This document shows, piece by piece, positions 5,792-15,073 of a stretch of DNA of 32,519 bases. Both the position numbers and the translations under genes were made by a program. Origin of the DNA: DAOTXN01 sp034435435 (lineage in GTDB: Bacteria; Chloroflexota; Anaerolineae; S140-20); NCBI GenBank assembly GCA_034435435.1, contig DAOTXN010000029.1, forward strand, positions 1-32,519. The letters run 5' to 3'. The notes beneath the pieces were generated by a model. The model was not told the DNA's origin, searched no databases, and was given only the letters and a program-made list of their open reading frames with translations. Position 1 is the first letter of the stretch; the number at the start of each line of letters is the position of its first letter.

Positions 5792-7036
5792 TCACTCCAG
5801 ATCCAATTTGACACGGATGCGTGTCCCTGTCCCTGCACCGCTCTCGACGTGCAGCTTGGCGCCGATCATTTCGGCCCGCTCGTGCATACCCAGCAACCCA
5901 AAGTGGCCGTCAGTCGGATTATCCGGCTCAAAACCGGCGCCGTCGTCGCTGATGGTCAGAGCGATCCCGGCCCTGGTTGACTCGACCCGCAGTGTAACCA
6001 AGCTCGCGCGGGCGTGCCGCTCCACGTTGCTCAGAGCCTCCTGAGCTATGCGATAGAGCGCATCGGCGGTCTTGGGCGGCAGCGCCGGGTCCGGACCAGA
6101 CACGCTAAACTCGGCGCGGGTTTCCATACCCGTGCGCCGGCCAAAATCGTCTACCAGTCGGCGCAGAGCCGGCCCCAGGCCCAAATCCTGCGTCGGCGAT
6201 TCGCGTAGGTCGCGGATAGCAGCGCGGGCTTCGTCCAGCCCGGCCCGGGCCAACGCCTGGGCTTTGCGCAGCTCGACCTGCGTGGCCGCGGGGTCTAGTT
6301 CAAACAGCGTGCCCACGGCCTCCAGCTCGACCACCAGCCCGGCCAGCGAGTGGGCCAACGTGTCGTGCAGATCGCGCGCCAGACGGTTGCGCTCGCGGCT
6401 GGCGGCCAACTCTTCAGCCAGCGCAGCCTGGCGCTGGAGTTGGCCGTGAGCGGCCTCCAACGCTTCGTGCTGGCGACGTTGGCGGGTCGCCAGGTAGGCC
6501 ACCACCAATGGCACGACATAGAGAACCGTCAGGCGTATCGGCATGGCCTTCCAATAGCCCTCAGGGAAAGCGCCATCCCGGGACCACAACCACACACCGC
6601 CGCCAATATGCAACACAGTGGCCCACGCCGCTGCCCGCACCGCCCCCTTGCGCCCGTAAGCCCAAGCCGTCAGCACGATGGGCACTAACAAGAACAAGAA
6701 CATCTCGCCCCGCCAACTACCGAATATCGCGTCGGCGTTGCGGCCGGTCTGGGCCAAAAACCGGCGCGCCAGGTATCCGCTGGACTGCACGGTGAGCTCC
6801 ACCCCCAGGGTAGAGATGAACAGAAACAGCGCCACAGGGAGATAGTATTGCCCCAGCCGGCGCTCCAAACCGGGAATAAACACAAAGATGATGGGCGCCA
6901 GCGCCAGACCCAACCGCCCCCACCACAGCCAGGCGCTCGACGGAGTCGCAATGTTCAGCAGCGCAATGCCCACAGGGGCCAACGTGAGCAACATCAAGAG
7001 CGCCACCAGGCGCAACAGACGGAGCACGTCCTCCAT
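5792..7036 (-). CDS. Membrane sensor histidine kinase, NarX/HisKA_3 type
   Basis: A 414-residue sensor kinase, partner of the response regulator at 5037-5768. The N-terminal ~185 residues hold about six membrane segments and no large outer sensor domain. A coiled region (190-215) leads to the HisKA_3 dimerisation motif, with phospho-accepting H224 in RDLHDTLAHS. The ATPase domain shows the N box (EALSNVERHARA), G1 (DDGAGFEP) and G2 (GLLGMHERAEMIG). The frame is open to 7189, but the extra 51 residues look non-coding and the ATG at 7034-7036 starts just before the first membrane helix. A minus-strand TATACT lies about 10 bases upstream of that ATG, so the message may be almost leaderless. The signal sensed is unknown. 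Confidence 0.92.
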   Translation of the reverse strand: MEDVLRLLRLVALLMLLTLAPVGIALLNIATPSSAWLWWGRLGLALAPIIFVFIPGLERRLGQYYLPVALFLFISTLGVELTVQSSGYLARRFLAQTGRNADAIFGSWRGEMFLFLLVPIVLTAWAYGRKGAVRAAAWATVLHIGGGVWLWSRDGAFPEGYWKAMPIRLTVLYVVPLVVAYLATRQRRQHEALEAAHGQLQRQAALAEELAASRERNRLARDLHDTLAHSLAGLVVELEAVGTLFELDPAATQVELRKAQALARAGLDEARAAIRDLRESPTQDLGLGPALRRLVDDFGRRTGMETRAEFSVSGPDPALPPKTADALYRIAQEALSNVERHARASLVTLRVESTRAGIALTISDDGAGFEPDNPTDGHFGLLGMHERAEMIGAKLHVESGAGTGTRIRVKLDLE

Positions 7037-7102
7037 AGGCCAGAGTATAGCCTCAAGGCGACTCAAATGCAAATAGATGCGACATGCCCAAACGTGCGCG
7101 AG

Positions 7103-7131
7103 TTGCCACAGCTCGCTTTTGCTAGTACAAT
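7103..7131 (+). promoter_or_regulatory. Promoter for the antitoxin-toxin pair
   Basis: TTGCCA (7103-7108), a 17-base spacer and TACAAT (7126-7131). Transcription would start near 7139, 37 bases before the antitoxin ATG. It is divergent from the kinase gene at 7036. Confidence 0.75.
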
Positions 7132-7175
7132 GGGAAGTGGATAAGGATGTAACCGTGTGGTCGTTGGAGGTAGAC

Positions 7176-7430
7176 ATGTTGAAAGTCAAAGGTATTTATG
7201 ATGGAACCAGTGTAATGCTTCTTGAGCCATTGCCGTTGCTACCGAATTCGCCCGTTGAAGTGTTAGTGACCAGCCAGGCAATAGACCCAGAGCAGATTTA
7301 CTGGCAGCGGCTCATTGAGCTTGGGCTGATCAAAAAAGTCCGCGTACAGCCTATAGAGGAACAACCTTTCACACCTATTCGTGCCAAAGGTATTCCTGTC
7401 TCACAAACTATCATTGAGGAACGACGTTAG
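7176..7430 (+). CDS. VapB-like antitoxin (AF2212-like family)
   Basis: An 84-residue protein. Its opening (LKVKGIYDGTSVMLLEPLPL, then PVEVLV) has the pattern of AF2212-like antitoxins: a short beta-barrel with the YxxGxxxLLEPLPL motif, followed by a C-terminal tail that usually wraps the toxin. The ATG at 7176 is set by GGAGG six bases upstream. The frame is open back to 7077 but that part is upstream of transcription. Its TAG overlaps by one base the GTG start of the vapC remnant, the tight coupling usual for such pairs. The residues from about 45 on do not match anything I know. The antitoxin looks complete even though its toxin is not. Confidence 0.75.
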   Translation: MLKVKGIYDGTSVMLLEPLPLLPNSPVEVLVTSQAIDPEQIYWQRLIELGLIKKVRVQPIEEQPFTPIRAKGIPVSQTIIEERR

Positions 7431-7621
7431 TGAGTCATTATTACTGCGATAGCAGCGCTCTTGTAAAGCGATATGTGATCGAGACAGGCACAGCTTGGGT
7501 GTGCTCCTTGTGCGCCCTCAGTAATTCTCTTTCACCGATTACCTTTGTCTGCGCCGATGACAAGTTGAACGCGGCCGCTGCGGCCGAAGGCGTTTCTGTT
7601 GAAAATCCAAATGCCTACTGA
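7430..7621 (+). pseudogene. VapC PIN-domain toxin with internal deletion
   Basis: The 63-residue frame joins the two ends of a PIN-domain ribonuclease. The start is typical VapC (YYCDSSALVKRYVIETGTAWV, with the first catalytic Asp at residue 7), and the end is the typical C-terminus (SPITFVCADDKLNAAAAAEG). Full-length proteins of this family have about 130-150 residues, so roughly 80-90 residues from the middle, including the central acidic residues of the active site, are missing. The junction is near 7518-7530. The frame is kept from GTG 7430 to TGA 7619-7621. It should be inactive as a nuclease. Whether the rump still binds the antitoxin is open. Confidence 0.75.
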
Positions 7622-7624
7622 CAG

Positions 7625-8835
7625 TTATTCATAGCGCAACGCCTCGATAGGCCGCAACCTGGACGCGCGCAGCGCCGGATATAGCCCAAAGAACAACCCC
7701 ACCGCCGCCGCAAAGCCCACGGCGATCAGCGCCACACCCGGCTTGATGACCGGCGCCAGGTCGGGCGAGAGCTTGCCGATGCCGTCGGTGAGGGCCACAC
7801 CCAGCCCTAACCCCAGCAGCCCGCCCAGCAGGCTCAGCAACAACGCCTCAATCAGAAATTGGATCAAAATATCGCGCCGTTGCGCCCCTACTGCCTTGCG
7901 GATACCGATCTCGCGCGTGCGTTCGGTCACACTGACCAGCATGATATTCATAATACCGATGCCTCCCACCAACAGCGAAACGCCCGCGATAGCGCCCAAA
8001 AAGATAGTGAGAATGCCCGTGATACTGCCAAAGACATCCAGCAATTCATCTTGACCGAACACGACAAAATCATCCTCGTCTTCCAGGCTCAGGCCATGGC
8101 GTTCGCGCAACAACGCGCTGATTTGTTGATTGGCCTCCTCCATCAAACCCTCACCGACGACCGTCACCATAATTGTGGACACCGTCGGTTGGCCGCCGGC
8201 TCCTCGCTGGGGAAAAAGGCGGTTCTGAGCGGTCGTCAGCGGGACAAAAACAAAGTTATCCTCGTTGGTGACGCCCACGCCGCCCTTGGCAGCCAACACC
8301 CCCACGACCCGAAACGGCGTGCCGTTTATTTTAACCGTCTGCCCGATAGGATATTCATTGGAACCAAACAACTCTACAAAAGCGTCCCAGCCCAACACCG
8401 CCACCCGCGCCCGCCGCTCCAGATCATCCGGGGTAATAAAATCACCCATGCTCATCTCGAAATTGCGCACCGACACATATTCAGGCGTAGCGCCCGACAC
8501 CGTGGTCCACAAGTCATGGCCGCTGAACACGACCACAGCCTGCCCCTGCAGGCGGGCCGTGGCCTGGGCCACCGCCGGCGCGTTGAATGGGTCACGCACG
8601 GCCTCCAGATCAGCGTTGGTCAACTGACCGCCCTGAGCCGGGTCTGGTCCGATCAGCACCAGGTTGGTTCCGATGCTTTGAATCTGCTGCGTGACCGTAT
8701 TTTCGACGCCCTCGCCCACCGATAGCAGCGCCACCACTGCCGCCACGCCAATCATCACCCCCAACATGGTCAGAGCCGCCCGCAGCTTGTTGACCCACAA
8801 CCCCTCCCACGCGCTGAGAAACCCTTCCATCACAC

Positions 8836-8839
<4 letters not shown>
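7625..8839 (-). CDS. MacB-type ABC transporter permease (FtsX family)
   Basis: A 404-residue permease. The first membrane helix (LRAALTMLGVMIGVAAVVALLSVG, residues ~19-42) is followed by a MacB-like periplasmic core domain of about 220 residues, then three membrane helices at the C-terminus with the FtsX signature (GGIGIMNIMLVSVTERTREIGIRKAVGA). It would form the mechanotransmitting part of a tripartite-like exporter of peptides, lipids or drugs; the substrate is not evident. Its ATG (8837-8839) overlaps the ATPase stop by four bases (ATGA), so translation is coupled. It is the last gene of a three-gene operon. There is no outer membrane channel gene, as expected for a monoderm-like cell; that is inference. 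Confidence 0.93.
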
Positions 8840-9519
<680 letters not shown>

Positions 9520-9542
9520 CGCCGTCCGTCCCTCTCTATTCC

Positions 9543-11237
9543 TCATTGCCCCCCGAACAGTCGCCGCGCGTCCGGCAGCGACAGTTGTTGGGTGTTTCGC
9601 GCCTCCACCGGCGGAATCAGCACCACGTCGCCTGCCTGCACGCCGCTCAAGACCTGGCTATAGCTGGCATTGCGCAGCCCAATGGTAATTTCTACCGTTT
9701 CCGCGCCGCCGGCCGCCACACGCTCGACGGTGTAACGCCCGGCGGCCCGATCAGATTGAATGGCGCGATTGGGCACCAGCAGCACGTCCGTCAGTCGTTG
9801 AGTAACCATCTCGGCGTTGGCCGTCATGCCTGGGCGGATGACGCGGGGTTCTGAGATGGCCGCCGGGCTGACCACGGCAAAATCGGCGGCGCTGTCATCC
9901 AACAAGACGTCGAGATACACCCGGTACGTAACCAGGCCGGTCTCCAGGTTGGCCGTGGGCGCGATGCGCGTCACCGTGGCCGGAATCTCGTCGGTCGGCC
10001 AGGACTCCAGCGTGACCCGCGCTGCCTGGCCGACCGCTACCTGGCCGATGTCCACCTCGTCCACCGTCAGCTCAATCTCTACGGCGCTCAGGTCGGTCAG
10101 TATAGCCACTGGACTACCTGCCATCACCCACTCGCCCGGTTCCGCCAACACGCGAGTGATCGCGCCGTCAAAGGGCGCCACGAGGGTGGCCCGGGCCAGC
10201 CGGTATTGGGCGTCTTGCAGCGCGATGCGGGCCTGCTCGACCTGCGCCTCGGCGATAGCCAGCCGCTCGCCCGACGGCCCGGCGCTCAACGCTGCCAGCG
10301 CGGCCTGGGCCTGAGCCAGTTGGGCCTGCGCGGCGGCGATTTGCGCCTGGGTGCTGCCTGCCAGCAGCAGATCCAACTGGGCTTGGGCTGCGTCGCGTTG
10401 CGCCGCCGCGACGGCCACGTTTGCCCGCGCCGCGTCGATCTGCTCCGGCGTGGCTCCCGCTTGCAGTTGGTCGAGTTGCGCTTGCGCGGCGTTCAGGGCC
10501 GCGTCGGCCGCATACAAGTTGTAGCGAGCCTGCTCTTCCGGCGCGCCCAGTCCAGGGCAGAGCTCTTGTTGCTTGCCGTCAGGCAGGCTAAGGGTGTGAC
10601 ACTCTACTGTTTTGTCGTGTGTGTCGCGGGCAATCTTTTGCTGAGTCTGCGCCGTCGCGATTTGGGACGCGGCGGCAGCGATCTCGGCTGCGGTCGGTCC
10701 GGCAGTCACCTGATCGCGTTGGGCGCTGGCGGCCCATAAACCGGCCTCGGCCACCCGCACGCTGGCCTGCGCGGCGGCGATTTCCTCGGCGCGGGGACCC
10801 GCCAGTAGATGGTTCAGTTGCGCCTGTGCGCTGGCTACAGCGGCCTGGGCTGCGGCGATGTCCTCTGCCGATGCGCCCCGTCGCAGTTCGGCCAGGCTGG
10901 CCTCTTGGGCGACCAGGCTCTGCTCGGCCGCGCGCACCGCTCGTTCCAGCGCGGCCGTGTCCAGGCGGAGCAGGGGCGCGCCGGCCTGCACCCACGCGCC
11001 TTCCTGGACCCACACTTGGGCCACCGCGCCCGGCGTATCGAAGGCCAGGGTGGCTTCGGCCAGCGGGACCACCCGTCCGCTGGCTTCCACGGTCGTTTCA
11101 ATGTCGCCCCGCACAACCGTCACCTGGGTTGCATCAGCGTCGGCGGATTGTGGGCGACGATCAAGCCCTCGCGCCACGCCGCCGCCGACCAGCACGACGA
11201 CCAGCGTCAGTCCAATCCATTTGGCGTACTTTTTCAT
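9543..11237 (-). CDS. Periplasmic adaptor / membrane fusion protein (MacA/HlyD family)
   Basis: A 564-residue adaptor, first gene of the exporter operon. One N-terminal membrane anchor (WIGLTLVVVLVGGGVA) precedes a barrel-sandwich half (VWVQEGAWVQAGAPLLRLD). A very long Ala/Gln-rich coiled-coil region follows, about residues 100-330, built from five hairpin-like units with the pattern AGxxxxxIAAAQA. Then come the second lipoyl half (LVAPFDGAITRVLAEPGEWV), a beta-barrel domain and a membrane-proximal domain. The third unit carries an insert with two cysteines (VECHTLS and ELCPGLG) that could form a disulfide at a hairpin tip. The frame is open to 11264, but the ATG at 11235-11237 has a perfect AAGGAGG eight bases upstream. 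The coiled coil is longer than in E. coli MacA. Confidence 0.9.
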   Translation of the reverse strand: MKKYAKWIGLTLVVVLVGGGVARGLDRRPQSADADATQVTVVRGDIETTVEASGRVVPLAEATLAFDTPGAVAQVWVQEGAWVQAGAPLLRLDTAALERAVRAAEQSLVAQEASLAELRRGASAEDIAAAQAAVASAQAQLNHLLAGPRAEEIAAAQASVRVAEAGLWAASAQRDQVTAGPTAAEIAAAASQIATAQTQQKIARDTHDKTVECHTLSLPDGKQQELCPGLGAPEEQARYNLYAADAALNAAQAQLDQLQAGATPEQIDAARANVAVAAAQRDAAQAQLDLLLAGSTQAQIAAAQAQLAQAQAALAALSAGPSGERLAIAEAQVEQARIALQDAQYRLARATLVAPFDGAITRVLAEPGEWVMAGSPVAILTDLSAVEIELTVDEVDIGQVAVGQAARVTLESWPTDEIPATVTRIAPTANLETGLVTYRVYLDVLLDDSAADFAVVSPAAISEPRVIRPGMTANAEMVTQRLTDVLLVPNRAIQSDRAAGRYTVERVAAGGAETVEITIGLRNASYSQVLSGVQAGDVVLIPPVEARNTQQLSLPDARRLFGGQ

Positions 11238-11253
11238 CGAGCTACCCTCCTTC

Positions 11254-11311
11254 AGGAGCGACACACCTCAGACCCTTTCGCTTCGCTCAGGGCAGTGGGT
11301 GCGTCGCTCCT
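11254..11311. repeat. Palindromic element in the export operon leader
   Basis: AGGAGCGACACACC (11254-11267) faces GGTGCGTCGCTCCT (11298-11311): 14-bp arms with one mismatch. Inside, CCCT at 11273-11276 pairs with AGGG at 11289-11292 around a CGCTTCGCTC core that resembles repeats I recall from Chloroflexi. The whole lies in the minus-strand leader, directly before the membrane fusion gene's ribosome site. Confidence 0.7.
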
Positions 11312-11324
11312 TGTTCTCCCCTTC

Positions 11325-11330
11325 ATCATA
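11325..11330 (-). promoter_or_regulatory. Extended -10 promoter for the export operon
   Basis: Minus-strand TATGAT preceded by TGC gives an extended -10; there is no good -35. Transcription would start near 11318, so the palindrome at 11254-11311 forms the beginning of the leader RNA. Confidence 0.5.
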
Positions 11331-11420
11331 GCAGGTTACTGGATGTGAGAAAAGTGTCTAGAGTCACGATTAAAGCCAGAGCTTGTTGGAGGGAACTATG
11401 ACTGCGGTCACGCTGGCGTG

Positions 11421-11449
11421 TTGACAGCCCCCCGCGCCGGTGTTATACT
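11421..11449 (+). promoter_or_regulatory. Strong sigma-70 type promoter for guaB
   Basis: A perfect TTGACA (11421-11426), a 17-base spacer and TATACT (11444-11449). Transcription would start near 11456, 29 bases before the GTG start. It is divergent from the export operon. Confidence 0.88.
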
Positions 11450-11484
11450 CGCGCCCATCCACGACACGGTTCAGGAGGCGCCCC

Positions 11485-12957
11485 GTGACCCACCCCGAAT
11501 TTGACGAACTGGCCCTGACTTTTGACGACGTGCTGCTCGTCCCCGCTCACTCTGCAGTTCTGCCGGCTCAAGTAGACCTGACGACTCGACTTTCCCCCAC
11601 CGTGCGGCTGAACATCCCGCTGTTGTCGGCGGCGATGGACACCGTGACCGAGGCGCGGCTGGCTATCGCACTGGCCCGCGAGGGAGGGCTGGGCGTTATC
11701 CATCGCAATCTGAGCATCCCGGCGCAGATGGAAGAGATAGACAAGGTCAAACGCTCCGAGTCGGGTATGATTGTGGACCCCATCACGCTGCCCCCCGACG
11801 CCACCCTGGCCGACGCCGAAGCGATCATGAGCCGTTATCACATCTCCGGCGTGCCCATCGTGCAGAACGGCCAGCGGCTGGTGGGCATCCTCACCAATCG
11901 TGACGTGCGCTTTGTGGAAGATTACACGCGCCCCATTCACGAGTACATGACCCCCGCCGAGCGACTGGTGACGGCGCCGGTGGGCACGACGTTCATCGAA
12001 GCTCAAAAACTACTCCAAAAACACCGCATCGAAAAGCTGCCTCTCGTGGACGACGGTAACGTGTTAAAAGGGCTGATCACGGTCAAAGACATCATGAAAA
12101 AGCGCGATTTTCCGCACAGCGCCACCGACGCGCAGGGCCGCTTGCTGGCGGCGGCGGCCATCGGCGTCACCGGCGACTGGGAGGAGCGCCTGGCCGCGTT
12201 GGTGGAGGTGGGGCTGGATGTGGCGGTGATCGACACGGCCCACGGCCATTCGGCGGCGGTGTTGCGGGCTGCCGGGCGGGTCAAATCGCTCTATCCCCAG
12301 TTGACGCTCGTCGCGGGCAACGTCGCCACGGCCGAGGGAACGCTCGACCTGCTCGACGCCGGCGCCGACGCGATCAAAGTGGGCGTGGGGGCGGGATCGA
12401 TCTGCACCACGCGCATCGTGGCCGGAGCAGGCATGCCCCAACTCAGCGCGATTCTGGGGTGCGCCCGGGCGGCGCATGAGCGCGGCGCGCCGGTCATCGC
12501 CGATGGGGGCATCAAATACTCCGGCGATGTGGTCAAGGCGCTGGGGGCTGGGGCTTGTGCGGTGATGCTGGGCAGTCTGCTGGCCGGGCTGAAAGAGTCG
12601 CCGGGCGAGGTGGTGTTGTGGGAAGGCAAGCGTTTCAAAGATTATCGCGGCATGGGCAGCCTGGGGGCCATGCAAGGATTGGGGCGCGACCGTTATGGGA
12701 GCGGTCAGGGCGAATTGAGCAAGCTGGTGCCCGAAGGGATCGAGGGACGGGTTCCGTACAAGGGCGAATTGAAGGATTTTGTTTACCAATTGGTGGGCGG
12801 CTTGCGCTCTGGCATGGGCTACGTCGGCGCGGCGGATCTGGCGCAACTGCATCAAAAGGCCCGCTTTGTGCGCATCACCAACGCCGGACTGATCGAGAGC
12901 CACCCGCATAGCGTGTTCATCACCAAAGAGGCCCCCAACTACCAGGCGCCGCTCTAA
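11485..12957 (+). CDS. guaB: IMP dehydrogenase
   Basis: A 490-residue enzyme that oxidises IMP to XMP with NAD+, the committed step of GTP synthesis. The (beta/alpha)8 barrel is interrupted at about residues 95-210 by a pair of CBS domains (IMSRYHISGVPIV and LLQKHRIEKLPLV). The catalytic loop GVGAGSICTTR carries the nucleophile C307. The flap region (YRGMGSLGAMQGLGRDRYG) and the C-terminal KGELKDFVYQLVGGLRSGMGYVGA are complete. The start is the GTG at 11485, six bases after AGGAGG. The frame is open to 11440, but that lies in the promoter. There is no guaA next to it, so it is a single-gene unit. Confidence 0.97.
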   Translation: MTHPEFDELALTFDDVLLVPAHSAVLPAQVDLTTRLSPTVRLNIPLLSAAMDTVTEARLAIALAREGGLGVIHRNLSIPAQMEEIDKVKRSESGMIVDPITLPPDATLADAEAIMSRYHISGVPIVQNGQRLVGILTNRDVRFVEDYTRPIHEYMTPAERLVTAPVGTTFIEAQKLLQKHRIEKLPLVDDGNVLKGLITVKDIMKKRDFPHSATDAQGRLLAAAAIGVTGDWEERLAALVEVGLDVAVIDTAHGHSAAVLRAAGRVKSLYPQLTLVAGNVATAEGTLDLLDAGADAIKVGVGAGSICTTRIVAGAGMPQLSAILGCARAAHERGAPVIADGGIKYSGDVVKALGAGACAVMLGSLLAGLKESPGEVVLWEGKRFKDYRGMGSLGAMQGLGRDRYGSGQGELSKLVPEGIEGRVPYKGELKDFVYQLVGGLRSGMGYVGAADLAQLHQKARFVRITNAGLIESHPHSVFITKEAPNYQAPL

Positions 12958-13033
12958 ATTCCCATTGCTTTGAGACCAGAGGCATGATATACTGAGCGCA
13001 ATCTTGACGGCCGCCGAGCACTCTGATCTCGGC

Positions 13034-13062
13034 TTGAAGCATAACCTTTCCTATGGTATAGT
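13034..13062 (+). promoter_or_regulatory. Promoter for the PPC-domain protein gene
   Basis: TTGAAG (13034-13039), a 17-base spacer and TATAGT (13057-13062). Transcription would begin near 13070, which rules out the GTG at 13069 as the start of the protein. A small hairpin, GCCGAG with CTCGGC (13013-13033), stands just upstream. Confidence 0.75.
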
Positions 13063-13134
13063 GTCGGTGTGGGGAATCTGTGGCGTGGTTTTGCAGAATC
13101 GCTTCGGTCGCACCACGGCAAGGAGCCTGGAACG

Positions 13135-15039
13135 ATGAGCAGACAAGCGAGAATTGGGGTCACGCTTATACCGGTCGTGTTTTGGGGGCTGATCATCTTT
13201 ATCGGCTTGACGACCACTGCACGCGGGAGCGAGCCGGCGGGCGGCGCGTTCGCTCAGCGAGCGGGCCTGCTGCTCCAGGGCGCCACGGAAACCGAGCCAA
13301 ACGACACCCTAGATACGGCCGACGCTATCGACGTCAATCTGACCATGCGGGGCGTGATTTTGACGACTCAAACGGACGACATTGACTGGTACCGTTTAAT
13401 TTTGTCAGATACAGATCTTGGACGTAATTTTCAGGCAACATTGGAAGAAGTGCTGCCCGACGCAGATTACCAACTCGAACTAAACCTTTACGATGCTGGC
13501 GGCAGTTTGGTTAAAACGGCGTCGTCGGGCAGCACAACGTTGGTAGACTGGACTTCCAATGTCATAACCTATTATCTACGAGTCAGGGCCACCGAGTTTG
13601 ATGTCCCGAACGCGCCAGGTGATTTGGATTACAACTTGACGATTGTCCGTTTCGCCACGACGCCGACGCCAAGCCCAACCGCAACGCCTGTGCCCTGGGA
13701 CGACTGCGAGATCAACGACAATATTGACGGCGCGTGGCCGGGCGGCCCGTGTCTGCTGGCGGTCGGTATCGAAGAAACCGACTTGAACTTTGTGCCCGCG
13801 ACCGGCCAGCCGGCGCCCAACAACGACTATTTTACGTTCCTGGCCAAGGCCGGGCACGTCTACCGTGTGACGACCAGTGTGGCCGGTGGGGCCGATACCG
13901 AGATGTGGCTGTACGACCCATCGAACGCCCAAATCGCCTACGACGATGACGGCGGGGATGGCTACGGCTCACGCATCGAGCGGACATTGGGCGACGGCTA
14001 TTACAAGATGCTGGTGCGCGATCGGAATGTGAGTGCATCGCCCTCTACGGCCCAGACCTACGACATTGTCGTGGAAGACCTGACTCCCTCTACACCCACA
14101 CCAACGCCCACCGGCACCCCCGGCACACCCACGGTTACTCCCACGCCCCTTTCGATCCCTGGTCAGCCCGACGCCTTTGAGCCGAATTACGATTTTAGCC
14201 GGGCCGCGCTGATCGGACTGGACACCAAGTATACCAATCTCAATTTTGTGCCCTGGAGCGGCACCCAGCAGGATAACGACTTTTACAAGCTGTGGGTGGT
14301 GGCCGGCAAGCTCTACACTTGCGAGACGCTAGAGCTGGGCACGGCCACGAATACCAATATGATCCTCTATAGCGCCGCCAATTTTCAGTCTGGCTTTGCC
14401 GGCAACGACGACGTGGTGCCTTTTGACCCCGCCGATCCTTATCGCAGCCGGATTACTTTTTTCTCCAGTTACAACGGCTACCTGTACATCCTGTTAGGCC
14501 AGGTGGGGGCGGCTCAGGTTTTGCCTGAAGAGTGGGCCGACCTATCCTATAGTCTCAAGTGCTTCATCGAGCAGCCCGGTACGGCCACCCCCACCCCCAC
14601 CAGCGCGTTTGTCCCGCCGCCCGACCAGCCCAGCGCGACCCCTCAACCTACGCTGCCTTCGGATGCGCCCACGGCCCTGCCCACGGCCACACCGGCGCAA
14701 CTCGTCGTGGTGCCTATGACCACGCCCACGCCGCCGCCGCCGCCTGCGGCCACTACTCCGGCTCCCGAGTTATTCGTGATAGAGGTGTTATTGTACTTTG
14801 ATCAGAACAGTAACGCCCAGAGCGACCCGCAGGAAGGCGTTTCCGACGTACTGGTACGCGCTTTTGACGCCCTAACAGGCGAGATGCTGTCCATTGACTA
14901 CACGGACGAGATGGGCTATTTGCGTTTCACCGTGCCGGGGTCGGGGCCGATACACGTGAACGTGCCCTTTTTTGGCTTTGACCAGATCGTGACACAATCC
15001 AACAGCAGCATTCAGATTCGCATCGCGCCACGCCCCTGA
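13135..15039 (+). CDS. Secreted multi-module PPC-domain protein with Pro/Thr linkers
   Basis: A 634-residue exported protein. A basic N-terminus and hydrophobic stretch (VTLIPVVFWGLIIFIGLTTT) form a signal peptide or anchor. Three beta-sandwich modules of the bacterial pre-peptidase C-terminal (PPC) type follow at about residues 50-175, 188-318 and 344-480. They are recognisable by EPN-type openings (TEPNDTLDTAD, CEINDNIDGA, FEPNYDFSRAA) and by DIDWYRL, NDYFTF and NDFYKLW. Pro/Thr-rich linkers (PTPTPTGTPGTP and others) separate them. The last 90 residues resemble an SdrD-B-like domain (YFDQNSNAQSDPQEGVSDVLV ... GYLRF). There is no peptidase domain. The start follows AAGGAG with a nine-base spacer. 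It is probably a cell-surface adhesion or scaffold protein; the ligand is unknown. The next gene, 34 bases on, is another envelope protein. Confidence 0.85.
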   Translation: MSRQARIGVTLIPVVFWGLIIFIGLTTTARGSEPAGGAFAQRAGLLLQGATETEPNDTLDTADAIDVNLTMRGVILTTQTDDIDWYRLILSDTDLGRNFQATLEEVLPDADYQLELNLYDAGGSLVKTASSGSTTLVDWTSNVITYYLRVRATEFDVPNAPGDLDYNLTIVRFATTPTPSPTATPVPWDDCEINDNIDGAWPGGPCLLAVGIEETDLNFVPATGQPAPNNDYFTFLAKAGHVYRVTTSVAGGADTEMWLYDPSNAQIAYDDDGGDGYGSRIERTLGDGYYKMLVRDRNVSASPSTAQTYDIVVEDLTPSTPTPTPTGTPGTPTVTPTPLSIPGQPDAFEPNYDFSRAALIGLDTKYTNLNFVPWSGTQQDNDFYKLWVVAGKLYTCETLELGTATNTNMILYSAANFQSGFAGNDDVVPFDPADPYRSRITFFSSYNGYLYILLGQVGAAQVLPEEWADLSYSLKCFIEQPGTATPTPTSAFVPPPDQPSATPQPTLPSDAPTALPTATPAQLVVVPMTTPTPPPPPAATTPAPELFVIEVLLYFDQNSNAQSDPQEGVSDVLVRAFDALTGEMLSIDYTDEMGYLRFTVPGSGPIHVNVPFFGFDQIVTQSNSSIQIRIAPRP

Positions 15040-15073
15040 CCCGCTGAGCGGGTGGTCCAAAAAGGACAGAAGG

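Noticed and set aside
10619..11401. Long plus-strand frames opposite the membrane fusion gene (up to 260 residues)
   Set aside because: Arg/Pro-rich shadows of Ala-rich coiled-coil codons, without domain or ribosome site.
13013..13033. GCCGAG/CTCGGC hairpin as guaB terminator
   Set aside because: Only six pairs, nine-base loop, no T-run; it overlaps the next promoter region.
15040..15067. CCCG/CGGG and GTCC/GGAC mini-hairpins between the two envelope genes
   Set aside because: Four-base stems only; too weak to call a terminator, and the genes look co-transcribed.
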